50,173 nt of DNA, taken from an uncultured Collinsella sp. (GTDB lineage: Bacteria > Actinomycetota > Coriobacteriia > Coriobacteriales > Coriobacteriaceae). The notes beneath the pieces were generated by a model. The model was not told the DNA's origin. It saw only the letters and a program-made list of their open reading frames with translations, and did no database searches. Every line of letters starts with the position of its first letter. The first letter of the stretch is position 1. This document shows positions 8,274 to 16,467 of the stretch, in pieces. The DNA lies in assembly GCA_947002045.1 (NCBI GenBank), contig CAMQJB010000013.1, forward strand, positions 1 to 50,173, written 5' to 3'. A program made the translations under genes and the position numbers.

Positions 8274-11200
8274 ATGTACGTTCCACACCCCCGTATCCGT
8301 AGGCTGTCGAAAATCCCGCTTGTTGGGACGGCGGCGCTTGCTGCGTTGATCGCCACGAGCGTCGCCTGCTTCACGGCCACGCCCCAGGTTGCCCAGGCGG
8401 CAGACGCGCCCGCAATCACCGATATGACCGAGCAGGATTATCAAGCCCTGGGTCTGGGCACGAGCGAGGACATTCCGGCCGATACCGTTGGCCCCTATTC
8501 CACTGATACCCCCACGACGTTTGCCACGCGCAGCGAGGTCTATATGGCAGCTAACGGTAGCCATGGCAATCGCTACACTCTGCGCGACAAGCTCGAGAAC
8601 GTCGAGCGCGGTGACATTGGCGGCAGCAGCAAACTCACCGATGGCTATGGAAGTGTGTGGGGCGCCGCAAAGTTCTGGCAAAACGTCAACAACTTCGATA
8701 CGAACAGCGATCTCTACAAGCATAGCGACTACGGTGGCGGCACCTGGTCGTACCTAAGCAACAATGAGTCCTCAACAGTACTCGCCAACGACAACAACGG
8801 TTTCTCGGGCATTCACGCCACGAGTGTTGAGTTCTGCAGCGACGCCAGCACGGGCAAAAAGAGCCGCGTTGCCGAGCTCCGTGCCTACGGCGACAGTTCC
8901 TCCACGACGATTGACGGCAAGTCATACGCCGGAAAGGTTGAGCTGGTCCTCTACTCGTTTAGCAACGGGCGCACGCGCACTCTCGACACACACCTGCCGG
9001 TGACGGTCAACACTAATATGATGTACGAAGGCCGTTTTAAGTACCTGGATGCCGGTTACCTGCAAGAGCACGACGCCGTCTTTGATGTCGAGGCGGGCGA
9101 TGTCGATGGCGACGGCGTCGACGAGCTTTTTGTCTACGCGGGCTGCTATGTCGACGAGAACGGCGTGCGCAAGGCTGTAGTCGACATGTATGACTTGGAG
9201 GGCGGCAACTGGAAGCAAAGCGTCGTCAAGATCGATGCCGGTAACGCCGCGGACTACACCACGCACAACAAGGGCGGGAACGACTCCTGGACGCAGCTTC
9301 AGTCAGCTCCTGTCGTTTCGCTAGCGGCCGGCGACCTCGATCGCGATTTTTGCGATGACCTCGCCATCGTGGTCTCGGCACCCTACGGCAAGAAGAATAT
9401 TGATAAGTCGACGCATTGCGAGCTGTTTTCGTGGGATGCATCCAAGGGTGCGCTCGTCCATGTCGATGCTCTGGGCGACGCGGGCGCAATCTCCCTCTCC
9501 GCGAACGGCAAGACCATGGTCGCTGCGAATGCGACGTTCGGCACGTTTGCCGCCTACGATGAAGAAGGAAAGAAGACGGGTGAAACCGTCACGGGCCTTA
9601 TTCTTGCGGGCTATGACTGGCAACGCGGCGCTTTTGATTACGGCGCTTCTGACGGCAGCAAGGGGCTGTACGGCGCGCTGTACCGCTATGCGTATTTTGA
9701 CTCGGAGTCTGGCGAGTTCAAGCTTTCCGATTGCAAGGAATACAGAGACGGGCTCCTCGCCTCCTATGGGCTGATGCATGTGCCCAACAGCGCATGGAAG
9801 GATAGCGCTCAGGATAAGCGCTATCCGTGCACCTTGGCGCCTATTGCCCTTGCCACTGCCAACCTTGACGGCCTGTCCGAGCAGCTGGCGGTCGACGAGG
9901 TGCTCGTGGGCGGCGATGTGTTCCGCGACTTTGCCTGCAACACGGCACAGAGCGGGGCTCAGGGCTTGGGGTCCATGGTCGGAACCATGAGCATGAGCGG
10001 TCAGCAATACAACAGCAGCAACAAGCATGACCACAAGGGTATAGAGCAGGTGTGGATCAGCGACGTCAAGGCGGGCAGCGTCTCGGGTTCGGACCGCTAT
10101 AACGAGAGCTTTATCGCCGTGGTGGGCAAGCACCGCGACGAGGACCTGCGCAAGAACGATGACTACTATTGGATGACCGCCTCGCATTTTTCGCTCGACG
10201 AGAACGGAAAGGTGCGCCGCGGCGAGGAGCAGGTGATTAGCGAGAGCAACCGTCGCGGCACTACCTACGGCACATTTATCTCGCTCGCGCTGCCCGATGT
10301 CGACAACGACAGCGTCAAGATCACGTACAAGGACCGCTACAAGGTCTATACCAACCCGCGCGTGCTTGCCGTGCTGCAGGATGCGCCCTATGTTGAGGAT
10401 CTGGAGCAGGCATACGGCTATCTGGTGTTGGGCGGCACGTCATACGGAGAGGAAAAGGGCACGGGGACATCCCAGGGCTATACCATTGGCGCCGAGTTGG
10501 GCGTTGCCGTCGAGGTGCAGACCGGTCCGCCCCTGGTCGCGATGAATGCTTCAGTCGATTTTGCCGCCGAGGGATGCTATGACTACCGGAGCGAGCGCAC
10601 GGTCAGCGCAAGCGTAAGCTATGAGTCGCATGCCGGCGAGGGTGACAAGGCCGTGCTCTACACGATTCCGATGGTCTATTACGAGTATGAGATCGAAAAT
10701 GAGGAAACTGGTGGCAAGGGCGTGATGGCGGCGCCCGTGTCGCTCGGCGCGCAGACCTCGGTCGTTAATGTCGAGGCCTATGACCGCATTGCCAAACAGC
10801 ACAATATGACGCCGCTCAGCTACTTTTTGACCAACCGGTCGGGAGAACCCGGAACCTATCAAACGACGCTCAACGGCGAGACTCCCGTTGGGGATTCCTT
10901 TGGCCTGGGCAAGCCTGGCGTAACGCGCGCCTACACGCACGATGGGTTTAACGGCGCCGCCGCGCAGTCGGGGGCGAGCATTGAGCAGACCATCGAAGTC
11001 GAGGAGGGCAAGGAGCAGGAGCTCGAGCTCGGCTTGACGCTGAACGGCAGCGTTGTCATGGGCGCGAAGTTCGCAAAGCACGAGTTGTTTGGCGGCCTGT
11101 GCTTTGGTGCCAACGCCGGCTTTACTACGGGTAACTCCTCGAGTGAATCGACCGAATACGGCGGCACCGTCGACAACCTGCCCGAGGCCGCGCAGGGCAA

Positions 11201-12362
11201 GTACGGTTTTGTGTGGCGTCTGGGCGTCAACGCGGTGGATGTCGACAAGTTCGAGGCAGACTCGGGCGACAAGCTCGGCACCAAGGACACCGACCAGTTC
11301 TGGATCGTGGGCTATGACGTTAAGGACGTCGAGATGCCCGACGCGCCGGCCGTGACGGGCTTTACGGCAAACGCCGTCGATTCGACCAGCGTTACGTTTA
11401 GCTGGGACGATGTACTCGCAAACAAGAGTGGCTTTAGCTACGGCGTGGGCATGCTGCAGAGCAATGCGGCGGATGCGGTCGTCAATAGCTGGAAGATTGC
11501 CGACAACACGCAGACCTCGCTCAAGTGGGATGGGCTGCAGCCCAATACGGAGTATCGATTCGCCATCGCCGCCGTTAAGAATGGATCCACGACCGAAACA
11601 GGTATTCGCTCGGCAATCATCACGGTCAAGACCATGCCCGATGGCATGACGATGACCGTGAGCGGACCTGCGGCGGATGCTGCGGAGGGGTCGGATCTTG
11701 GATACGACTCTTCGGTTGAGCGCACGGCGGGAAGCCACCTGACGCTCTCGGCGATTGGCCATGTGAAGCAACTCGGTGCCGACGATAGCGAAACAGGGCT
11801 GGCACCGACCTATATGTGGTACCGCAAGGGCCGCGGCGAGACAGAGTTTAAGCTCGTGGGTGCCGATGGCAACCTCGCGGCTGGAACGGCCTCAAAGCTC
11901 GAGATTGACCTGACCGCAGACGATGACGGTGCGCAGTATTACTGCCACGTGGGATACAACGACGTGGGCCTCGACACCGGCACGACGCTCGTGAATATCG
12001 AGGCCGAGGAGACGGCGCCCACAACGGTGAACGCCACCCCGATCCGCATGCGCCGCCTGTTCTCACAGGCAAGTGCGGGCGCCAAGAAGTTCCTGGACCA
12101 TACGCTGGTAAACACCGCCGGCCCAACCGATTCCGAAGGCTCAAAGGACCCCGAGACTCCTGAGACCCCGACGAACCCGGACAAGCCCAAGTCCGACAAC
12201 GGAGCTAAGACCGACACCAAGGTCAAGACTACGACCACAGCGAAGAACCTCGCAAATACCGGCGACCAAACATTCGCCCTAGTCGCCACCGCAGCAGCAG
12301 CGGGAGCAACGCTCGTAGTGATAGCCCTCATCATGCTGATCAAGCGCCGCAAGACCCACTAG
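8274..12362 (+). CDS. Large sortase-anchored FG-GAP/FN3/Ig-like surface protein
   Basis: This 1362-aa protein starts at the ATG at 8274, which has CGAGGT 5 bp upstream. An in-frame ATG at 8238 lacks a ribosome site. A signal peptide (hydrophobic residues ~15-35) ends near QVAQAA. FG-GAP/VCBS-type calcium-binding loops are visible near residue 270 (GDVDGDGVDELFV) and 350 (GDLDRDFCDDLAIV). A fibronectin type III domain lies at ~1023-1120 and an Ig-like domain at ~1150-1245 (MWYRKG ... GAQYYCHV). The end is a Pro/Thr/Lys-rich wall spacer, LANTGD near residue 1325, a membrane helix and KRRKTH. LANTG again fits a class E-type sortase. The role is probably adhesion or carbohydrate binding (inference). 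It sits alone between two repeat arrays. Confidence 0.82.
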   Translation: MYVPHPRIRRLSKIPLVGTAALAALIATSVACFTATPQVAQAADAPAITDMTEQDYQALGLGTSEDIPADTVGPYSTDTPTTFATRSEVYMAANGSHGNRYTLRDKLENVERGDIGGSSKLTDGYGSVWGAAKFWQNVNNFDTNSDLYKHSDYGGGTWSYLSNNESSTVLANDNNGFSGIHATSVEFCSDASTGKKSRVAELRAYGDSSSTTIDGKSYAGKVELVLYSFSNGRTRTLDTHLPVTVNTNMMYEGRFKYLDAGYLQEHDAVFDVEAGDVDGDGVDELFVYAGCYVDENGVRKAVVDMYDLEGGNWKQSVVKIDAGNAADYTTHNKGGNDSWTQLQSAPVVSLAAGDLDRDFCDDLAIVVSAPYGKKNIDKSTHCELFSWDASKGALVHVDALGDAGAISLSANGKTMVAANATFGTFAAYDEEGKKTGETVTGLILAGYDWQRGAFDYGASDGSKGLYGALYRYAYFDSESGEFKLSDCKEYRDGLLASYGLMHVPNSAWKDSAQDKRYPCTLAPIALATANLDGLSEQLAVDEVLVGGDVFRDFACNTAQSGAQGLGSMVGTMSMSGQQYNSSNKHDHKGIEQVWISDVKAGSVSGSDRYNESFIAVVGKHRDEDLRKNDDYYWMTASHFSLDENGKVRRGEEQVISESNRRGTTYGTFISLALPDVDNDSVKITYKDRYKVYTNPRVLAVLQDAPYVEDLEQAYGYLVLGGTSYGEEKGTGTSQGYTIGAELGVAVEVQTGPPLVAMNASVDFAAEGCYDYRSERTVSASVSYESHAGEGDKAVLYTIPMVYYEYEIENEETGGKGVMAAPVSLGAQTSVVNVEAYDRIAKQHNMTPLSYFLTNRSGEPGTYQTTLNGETPVGDSFGLGKPGVTRAYTHDGFNGAAAQSGASIEQTIEVEEGKEQELELGLTLNGSVVMGAKFAKHELFGGLCFGANAGFTTGNSSSESTEYGGTVDNLPEAAQGKYGFVWRLGVNAVDVDKFEADSGDKLGTKDTDQFWIVGYDVKDVEMPDAPAVTGFTANAVDSTSVTFSWDDVLANKSGFSYGVGMLQSNAADAVVNSWKIADNTQTSLKWDGLQPNTEYRFAIAAVKNGSTTETGIRSAIITVKTMPDGMTMTVSGPAADAAEGSDLGYDSSVERTAGSHLTLSAIGHVKQLGADDSETGLAPTYMWYRKGRGETEFKLVGADGNLAAGTASKLEIDLTADDDGAQYYCHVGYNDVGLDTGTTLVNIEAEETAPTTVNATPIRMRRLFSQASAGAKKFLDHTLVNTAGPTDSEGSKDPETPETPTNPDKPKSDNGAKTDTKVKTTTTAKNLANTGDQTFALVATAAAAGATLVVIALIMLIKRRKTH

Positions 12363-12390
12363 TAGCCAGTCGAACATATCGACAACCCAA

Positions 12391-12430
12391 AAACCCGGGT
12401 AGCCAAAAAACAGGCCACCCGGGTTTTCTG
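12391..12430 (+). terminator. Rho-independent terminator after the FG-GAP surface gene
   Basis: AAACCCGGGTAGCC (12391-12404) pairs with GGCCACCCGGGTTT (12413-12426) around an A-rich loop, followed by TTTTCTG. It lies 28 bp after the stop codon. Confidence 0.85.
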
Positions 12431-12449
12431 TTGAGTGGAGACTCCGCAA

Positions 12450-12685
12450 GCGGAAACTGCATCCCACAATTAGCGCCCGGAACGGGACACATTTTCCGTC
12501 AAGCCCTCATCCGGAAAATCCATCCCAGTTTGAGCGCCCAGACCGGGACGCACTTTCCCAACGAGCCTCAACCGGAAAATACATCCCGGAATCCAGCTGA
12601 ATAGTGGGACACACTTTCCCAATCGGGTCCCAAGCGGAAACTGCATCCCATTCCAGACAAGAATTCCGGGACACACTTTCCGCAA
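12450..12685. repeat. Second array of the 61-62 bp palindromic unit (4 copies)
   Basis: Arm A occurs near 12451, 12512, 12574 and 12635 (GGAAACTGCATCCCA, GGAAAATCCATCCCA and similar). The inverted arm A' follows near 12484, 12545, 12606 and 12668 (GGGACACACTTTCC-like). The step is 61-62 bp, as in the array at 7680-8150. Both arrays flank the same gene. Confidence 0.85.
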
Positions 12686-12769
12686 ACAAAGAAGGCCACA
12701 TAACGTGGCCTTCAACTTATATATGTTCGGCGATACACCCAAGACAAGCCACGCTCCAACAACAGGGCG

Positions 12770-12894
12770 TCTGTCCGGGCGGAGGTATGTAAGGTTCATC
12801 GCGAGTTCCGCACACAAAGGAGGCCACTTAATGTGGCCTCCGTCTTGCGCAGGACTGTTTGAGCAGGGAACCTTACGTTCCGCGTCGCCGGGCA
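12770..12894 (-). repeat. Palindromic MITE-like element, right (inverted) copy
   Basis: The reverse complement matches 7516-7645 over ~125 bp, including the GGCCACATTAAGTGGCC hairpin and GCGGAACTCGCGATGAAC. It ends next to the stop of the LtaS-like gene and may also serve as its terminator. Confidence 0.7.
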
Positions 12895-12917
12895 GACGAA
12901 CCAGTTAAGACGCGCTG

Positions 12918-15218
12918 CTACTTGATCTTGGTCGTACCTGGCGCCAGGTTGGGGTCGGTCTCGTTGGCTTCGGTCTGGAAGTGCTCGGTGTAGACGTTCT
13001 TGCCGTCGCGGAACATCTCGTAGTACTGCATCTTGGCGTAATCCTCGCGCGCCTTGGTGGCAGCCGCGGCCTCGGCGTCGTCGCCGGTGACGTTGGAGGA
13101 GAGCGCCCAACGCAGGCTAGCGTCCTCGTAGCCCACCGAGTTGATGGCGGGCAGCGACTCGCGCAGCGTCATGTGCGCTTTCTGGTAGTCGGTCAGCGGT
13201 GCGCCAATCAGCTGCATCAGCTGGGTGGACAGATAGTTGGTGGACAGGTCGTCGACCTCACTCGTCTGGTTGCAACCGGCAACGTCGTAGTTGGCCCAGA
13301 TGATGTAGTCGGTCTGCCACAGACGCTCCTGATGCGTGGCGTCGTCCTCGCCGGTAAACCACTTATCGTTGAACTTGGACGGGAAGAACGGCTGGTGATC
13401 GCCCCAGAACACCACGACCACCTTGCGGTCGAGCTTGCTCAAGGCGTTGAGGAAGTAGCGCAGCGCCTGGTCGGACTGCTCGATGCACGAGACGTACTCG
13501 TCGACATCGGACAGCGTGCCGTCCTCGATGGTCTTGGCGTCCAGATCGGTCGTGTCGATGTTCAGGTGCATCTGCTTGTCGGCCGGCAGCAGGCCCGTGT
13601 CGTAGCCCGAGTGGTTCTGCATGGTCACGTCGAAGATAAACTGCGGATCGGCGTTCTGGTCGAGCAGCTCAAGAATCTTGTCGTAGGTCGCCTGGTCGGT
13701 CACCATGCCGCGCAGGGTATCGGCGCCTTGGAAATCGTTGATGGACAGGAACTGGTCAAAGCCAAAGTCCTTGTAGACGTTCTCGCGGTTCCAGTTGGTG
13801 GCGTGGTTGGGGTGCATGGCCGTGGTGGAATAGCCGAGCGACTTGAACTGCTCTGCTAGATTCCCGGTCGTTTCCATGTTGTAGATGGTGTAGGGGTACA
13901 CGCCCGAGCCCAGGTTGGCCATGGAGTTGCCGGTCATAAACTCAAACTCGGTATTGGCGGTGCCGCCGCCGTAGGCGCTCACGTAGAGCTTGCCGCGGCT
14001 GAGGCAGTTGGACAGGTTTTTAAAGTACTGCGGACCCTCGTAGCCGGCGCGCATGTTCTGGTAGATCGACAGATCCGAGAAGGTCTCGTTCATGATGGCG
14101 ATGACCGTGGGCTTCTCGCTGTCGAACTGCTCCTTTGCGGCGGTGCGCTCGTCGCTCTTGGCGGCGTCGGACTTGTCGTAGGCCTTGGCGTACTTTTTGA
14201 GCGTGGCCTTGGCATCGTCGACGGAGTAGTCGGCGGGTTTGGGCGGCTTGATGGACTGCGCTGCACTAATAAAAGCGGGCAGGTAGCCCTCGCGCCAGTA
14301 GCTCTCGAGCGGGCGCCAGGTGTAGACGGTGATGCCGAGAGTGTTGTAGTAGTCGATGAGCGTGACATGCGCGGTCACGCCACCCAGGCACAGCACGGCG
14401 ACGAGCAGGTTGGTGAGCAGCATGCGCTTGGCGTTGGCGGCACCCTTCTGACGGTGCGGTGCCACCAGGCCGGCGTACTCGCATAGCAGCATGGCGATGG
14501 CGGTAAAGCCCATGGATAGCACGCAGAACAGCGAGATCGAGAAGGTGTAGCCGGTGCCGGCGACCGCAGCGGCGGTGGAAATGGCCGAAAGGTCGCCCGG
14601 CTGGATGGGCATTGATTTAAACGTGATGACGAAGAACTCGGCAATGCCCAGGACAAAGAGGGCAAAGGCCAGGACCGCGGGAGCTGCGCCGTGGCGCTGG
14701 AACAGGAAGAACAGGCCGACCATGAGCGTGGTGATGATGGCCCACTCGAGCAGGATGCACAGGGGGTAGACCCAGGTAAAGTCGTGGTTGGACGAGACCT
14801 CCATGCCCAGCAGCGCAAAGACGCCGGCGAGCAGCAGGCACAGGACGGCGGCGACGAGCGGTTTGCCCACAAAGGCGCCGCGCAGGCGGGCGAGCTTGCC
14901 GGTGGGGGCGGGGGCATCGGTAGCAGCGAACGCAAAGACGCGCGGGGTGATGCGGTCGCGGGCGATGCTGGCCCAAGCGCAGCCGGTGAGGATGGCGGTG
15001 GTCAGGATGAGCATCACAAAGGCGAGCGGCTCGTTTTGCGCGACGAGGCCAATAGCGCCCCAAATGGTCAAAAAGAGCTGGAACAGGCCGAAGGCGACGC
15101 TCCAGGCGAAGGCGCCCTTGGCAACGGTGCCCGACTGAGCGCGAATGGCCTTGGCCTCGCGCAAAACAAGGTAGACGGTCGCCGCAAGACCGACGAGCGA
15201 GATGGCGGCAGCGAACAT
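12918..15218 (-). CDS. LtaS-like sulfatase-family polymerase / phosphoglycerol transferase
   Basis: This 766-aa membrane enzyme uses the ATG at 15218, which has GAGGAG 6-7 bp upstream. A GTG at 15233 lacks a ribosome site. About eight hydrophobic segments fill the first ~290 residues. The outer catalytic domain resembles LtaS/alkaline-phosphatase-type enzymes: VIAIMNETFSD provides the metal-binding Glu, GTANTEFEFMTG holds the likely nucleophilic Thr, and FWGDHQPF is the C-terminal metal site. LtaS-type enzymes polymerise glycerol phosphate from phosphatidylglycerol onto a lipid anchor, or decorate glycans with phosphoglycerol. The substrate here cannot be settled from sequence. It is convergent with the surface gene and divergent from the nitroreductase. 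Confidence 0.85.
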   Translation of the reverse strand: MFAAAISLVGLAATVYLVLREAKAIRAQSGTVAKGAFAWSVAFGLFQLFLTIWGAIGLVAQNEPLAFVMLILTTAILTGCAWASIARDRITPRVFAFAATDAPAPTGKLARLRGAFVGKPLVAAVLCLLLAGVFALLGMEVSSNHDFTWVYPLCILLEWAIITTLMVGLFFLFQRHGAAPAVLAFALFVLGIAEFFVITFKSMPIQPGDLSAISTAAAVAGTGYTFSISLFCVLSMGFTAIAMLLCEYAGLVAPHRQKGAANAKRMLLTNLLVAVLCLGGVTAHVTLIDYYNTLGITVYTWRPLESYWREGYLPAFISAAQSIKPPKPADYSVDDAKATLKKYAKAYDKSDAAKSDERTAAKEQFDSEKPTVIAIMNETFSDLSIYQNMRAGYEGPQYFKNLSNCLSRGKLYVSAYGGGTANTEFEFMTGNSMANLGSGVYPYTIYNMETTGNLAEQFKSLGYSTTAMHPNHATNWNRENVYKDFGFDQFLSINDFQGADTLRGMVTDQATYDKILELLDQNADPQFIFDVTMQNHSGYDTGLLPADKQMHLNIDTTDLDAKTIEDGTLSDVDEYVSCIEQSDQALRYFLNALSKLDRKVVVVFWGDHQPFFPSKFNDKWFTGEDDATHQERLWQTDYIIWANYDVAGCNQTSEVDDLSTNYLSTQLMQLIGAPLTDYQKAHMTLRESLPAINSVGYEDASLRWALSSNVTGDDAEAAAATKAREDYAKMQYYEMFRDGKNVYTEHFQTEANETDPNLAPGTTKIK

Positions 15219-15432
15219 GCTGAGACTCCTCACAAACTTAAAACCTACGAAAGCGGGGGTTTACCCGATTGTTACCTAAATATGCGCTGCATTTGCGGGC
15301 TGCGCACAACAACCAGCCATATTAACGCGCATGTGCGGCGGTGTGGCGCAATGTAGTGGTGACCTGCGCGATAATGGACGGGAATTACACGGAAACGTAA
15401 AGGCTTCTTAAAGAAATGGCGAGGATAGAGCT

Positions 15433-16308
15433 ATGGGCGAGCAGGTTTGTATGACGGGTGCCGAGTACTGCGGCGGAGCTGCGGGCGTGGATACGAACGG
15501 CTACCCGGTCGAGACCACGGGCAATGCGGTGCTGGACATCTTGGAGCATCGCTCGTCTACGCGTGCCTTCGCGCGTGATGACGACGACCGTCCCGTGGCG
15601 GTGACCGACGAGCAGCGGGCGGCGATTCTGCACGCGGCGAGCCGTGCGCCGTCGGCGGGTGCCATGATGATGTATTCCATCGTGAGCATCCGCGAGCAGG
15701 CTACGCTCGACCGCCTGGCCGACCTGTGCGACCACCAGCCCATGATCGCCAAGGCGCCCTGGGCACTAATATTTGTGGTCGATTATGCCAAGTGGATCGA
15801 TCTGTTTGAGCATGTGGGTTGCTTTGAGCCCGAGTTTGTAGAGCGTACGGGCAAGTCGCCCCGTCGTGCACCGGGTCTGGGCGACTTTGCCATTGCGGCG
15901 CAGGACGCCGTGGTCGCCGCGCAAAACGCCGTGGTTGCCGCCGAGGCCCTGGGGCTGGGGAGCTGCTATATCGGTGATATCGTCGAGAATGCCGAGGAAG
16001 TTGCCGAGCTGCTCGATCTGCCGCCCTATACCATGCCGCTGTCGATGCTCATCATCGGCACGCCCCGTAAGGAGCGTCCGGCGATCGCGCACCCCGTGGT
16101 GAACCTGGTGCACGAGGAGCGCTACTGCCGTGCGGATGCCGCGACTATGGATGCGCAGGTGGCCGAGATGGATGCGATGTTTCGCCCGCATGCCCGCGAG
16201 GTGGGCGAGCGCGTGGTGGATATCTACACCCGCAAACACACCAGTCCCTTTATGGCCGAGATGAGCCGCTCCATGGAGTGGTGGTTCAAAAACTGGCTCG
16301 GAAAATGA
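15433..16308 (+). CDS. Nitroreductase-family flavoprotein
   Basis: This 291-aa FMN-dependent oxidoreductase has the typical N-terminal LDILEHRSSTRAF motif (R-S-x-R contacts FMN) and AASRAPSAGAMMMYSI in the cofactor region. The central part, QNAVVAAEALGLGSCYIGDI, matches the conserved AA..LGLGs..IG block of the family. The family reduces nitro groups, quinones or flavins with NAD(P)H. The substrate is unknown. It is longer than a minimal nitroreductase (~200 aa), with ~30 extra N-terminal residues and a ~60-residue C-terminal tail. The start has GAGGA 7 bp upstream. It appears monocistronic, ending at a palindromic repeat. Confidence 0.82.
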   Translation: MGEQVCMTGAEYCGGAAGVDTNGYPVETTGNAVLDILEHRSSTRAFARDDDDRPVAVTDEQRAAILHAASRAPSAGAMMMYSIVSIREQATLDRLADLCDHQPMIAKAPWALIFVVDYAKWIDLFEHVGCFEPEFVERTGKSPRRAPGLGDFAIAAQDAVVAAQNAVVAAEALGLGSCYIGDIVENAEEVAELLDLPPYTMPLSMLIIGTPRKERPAIAHPVVNLVHEERYCRADAATMDAQVAEMDAMFRPHAREVGERVVDIYTRKHTSPFMAEMSRSMEWWFKNWLGK

Positions 16309-16310
16309 CG

Positions 16311-16344
16311 GATGTGACAAAGGGACAGTCCCTTTGTCACATTC
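16311..16344. repeat. REP-like palindrome (TGTGACAAAGGGA family)
   Basis: TGTGACAAAGGGA and TCCCTTTGTCACA face each other around a 3-nt centre. The element lies 2 bp after the nitroreductase stop codon and probably works as a transcript end. Related copies lie at 29532-29562, 39197-39229 and 44137-44167. Confidence 0.8.
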
Positions 16345-16426
16345 CATATCGCCGCGGTGGCCTAAAGGCCGTATAAATGTTTATCTAGCTGGGAAAACAG
16401 TGCCATTCAAACATAGGACGATTACC

Positions 16427-16432
16427 TATAAT
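16427..16432 (+). promoter_or_regulatory. Candidate -10 box of the kup promoter
   Basis: A perfect TATAAT lies 35 bp upstream of the kup start codon, with TTCAAA at 16406-16411 as a weak -35 candidate (15 bp spacing). No recognised c-di-AMP riboswitch fold was seen. Confidence 0.5.
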
Positions 16433-16467
16433 TCCTTCGAACATTAAAGTTGGGAGGAAACCGGCTT

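Larger units (their letters stand above)
12363..12917. other. Repeat-rich intergenic region between convergent genes
   Basis: This 555-bp stretch has no credible gene. It holds a terminator (12391-12430), a second 61-62 bp repeat array (about 12450-12685), a truncated copy of the AAGGCCAC...GTGGCCTT hairpin (about 12693-12713) and the right copy of the ~125 bp palindromic element. Confidence 0.7.
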
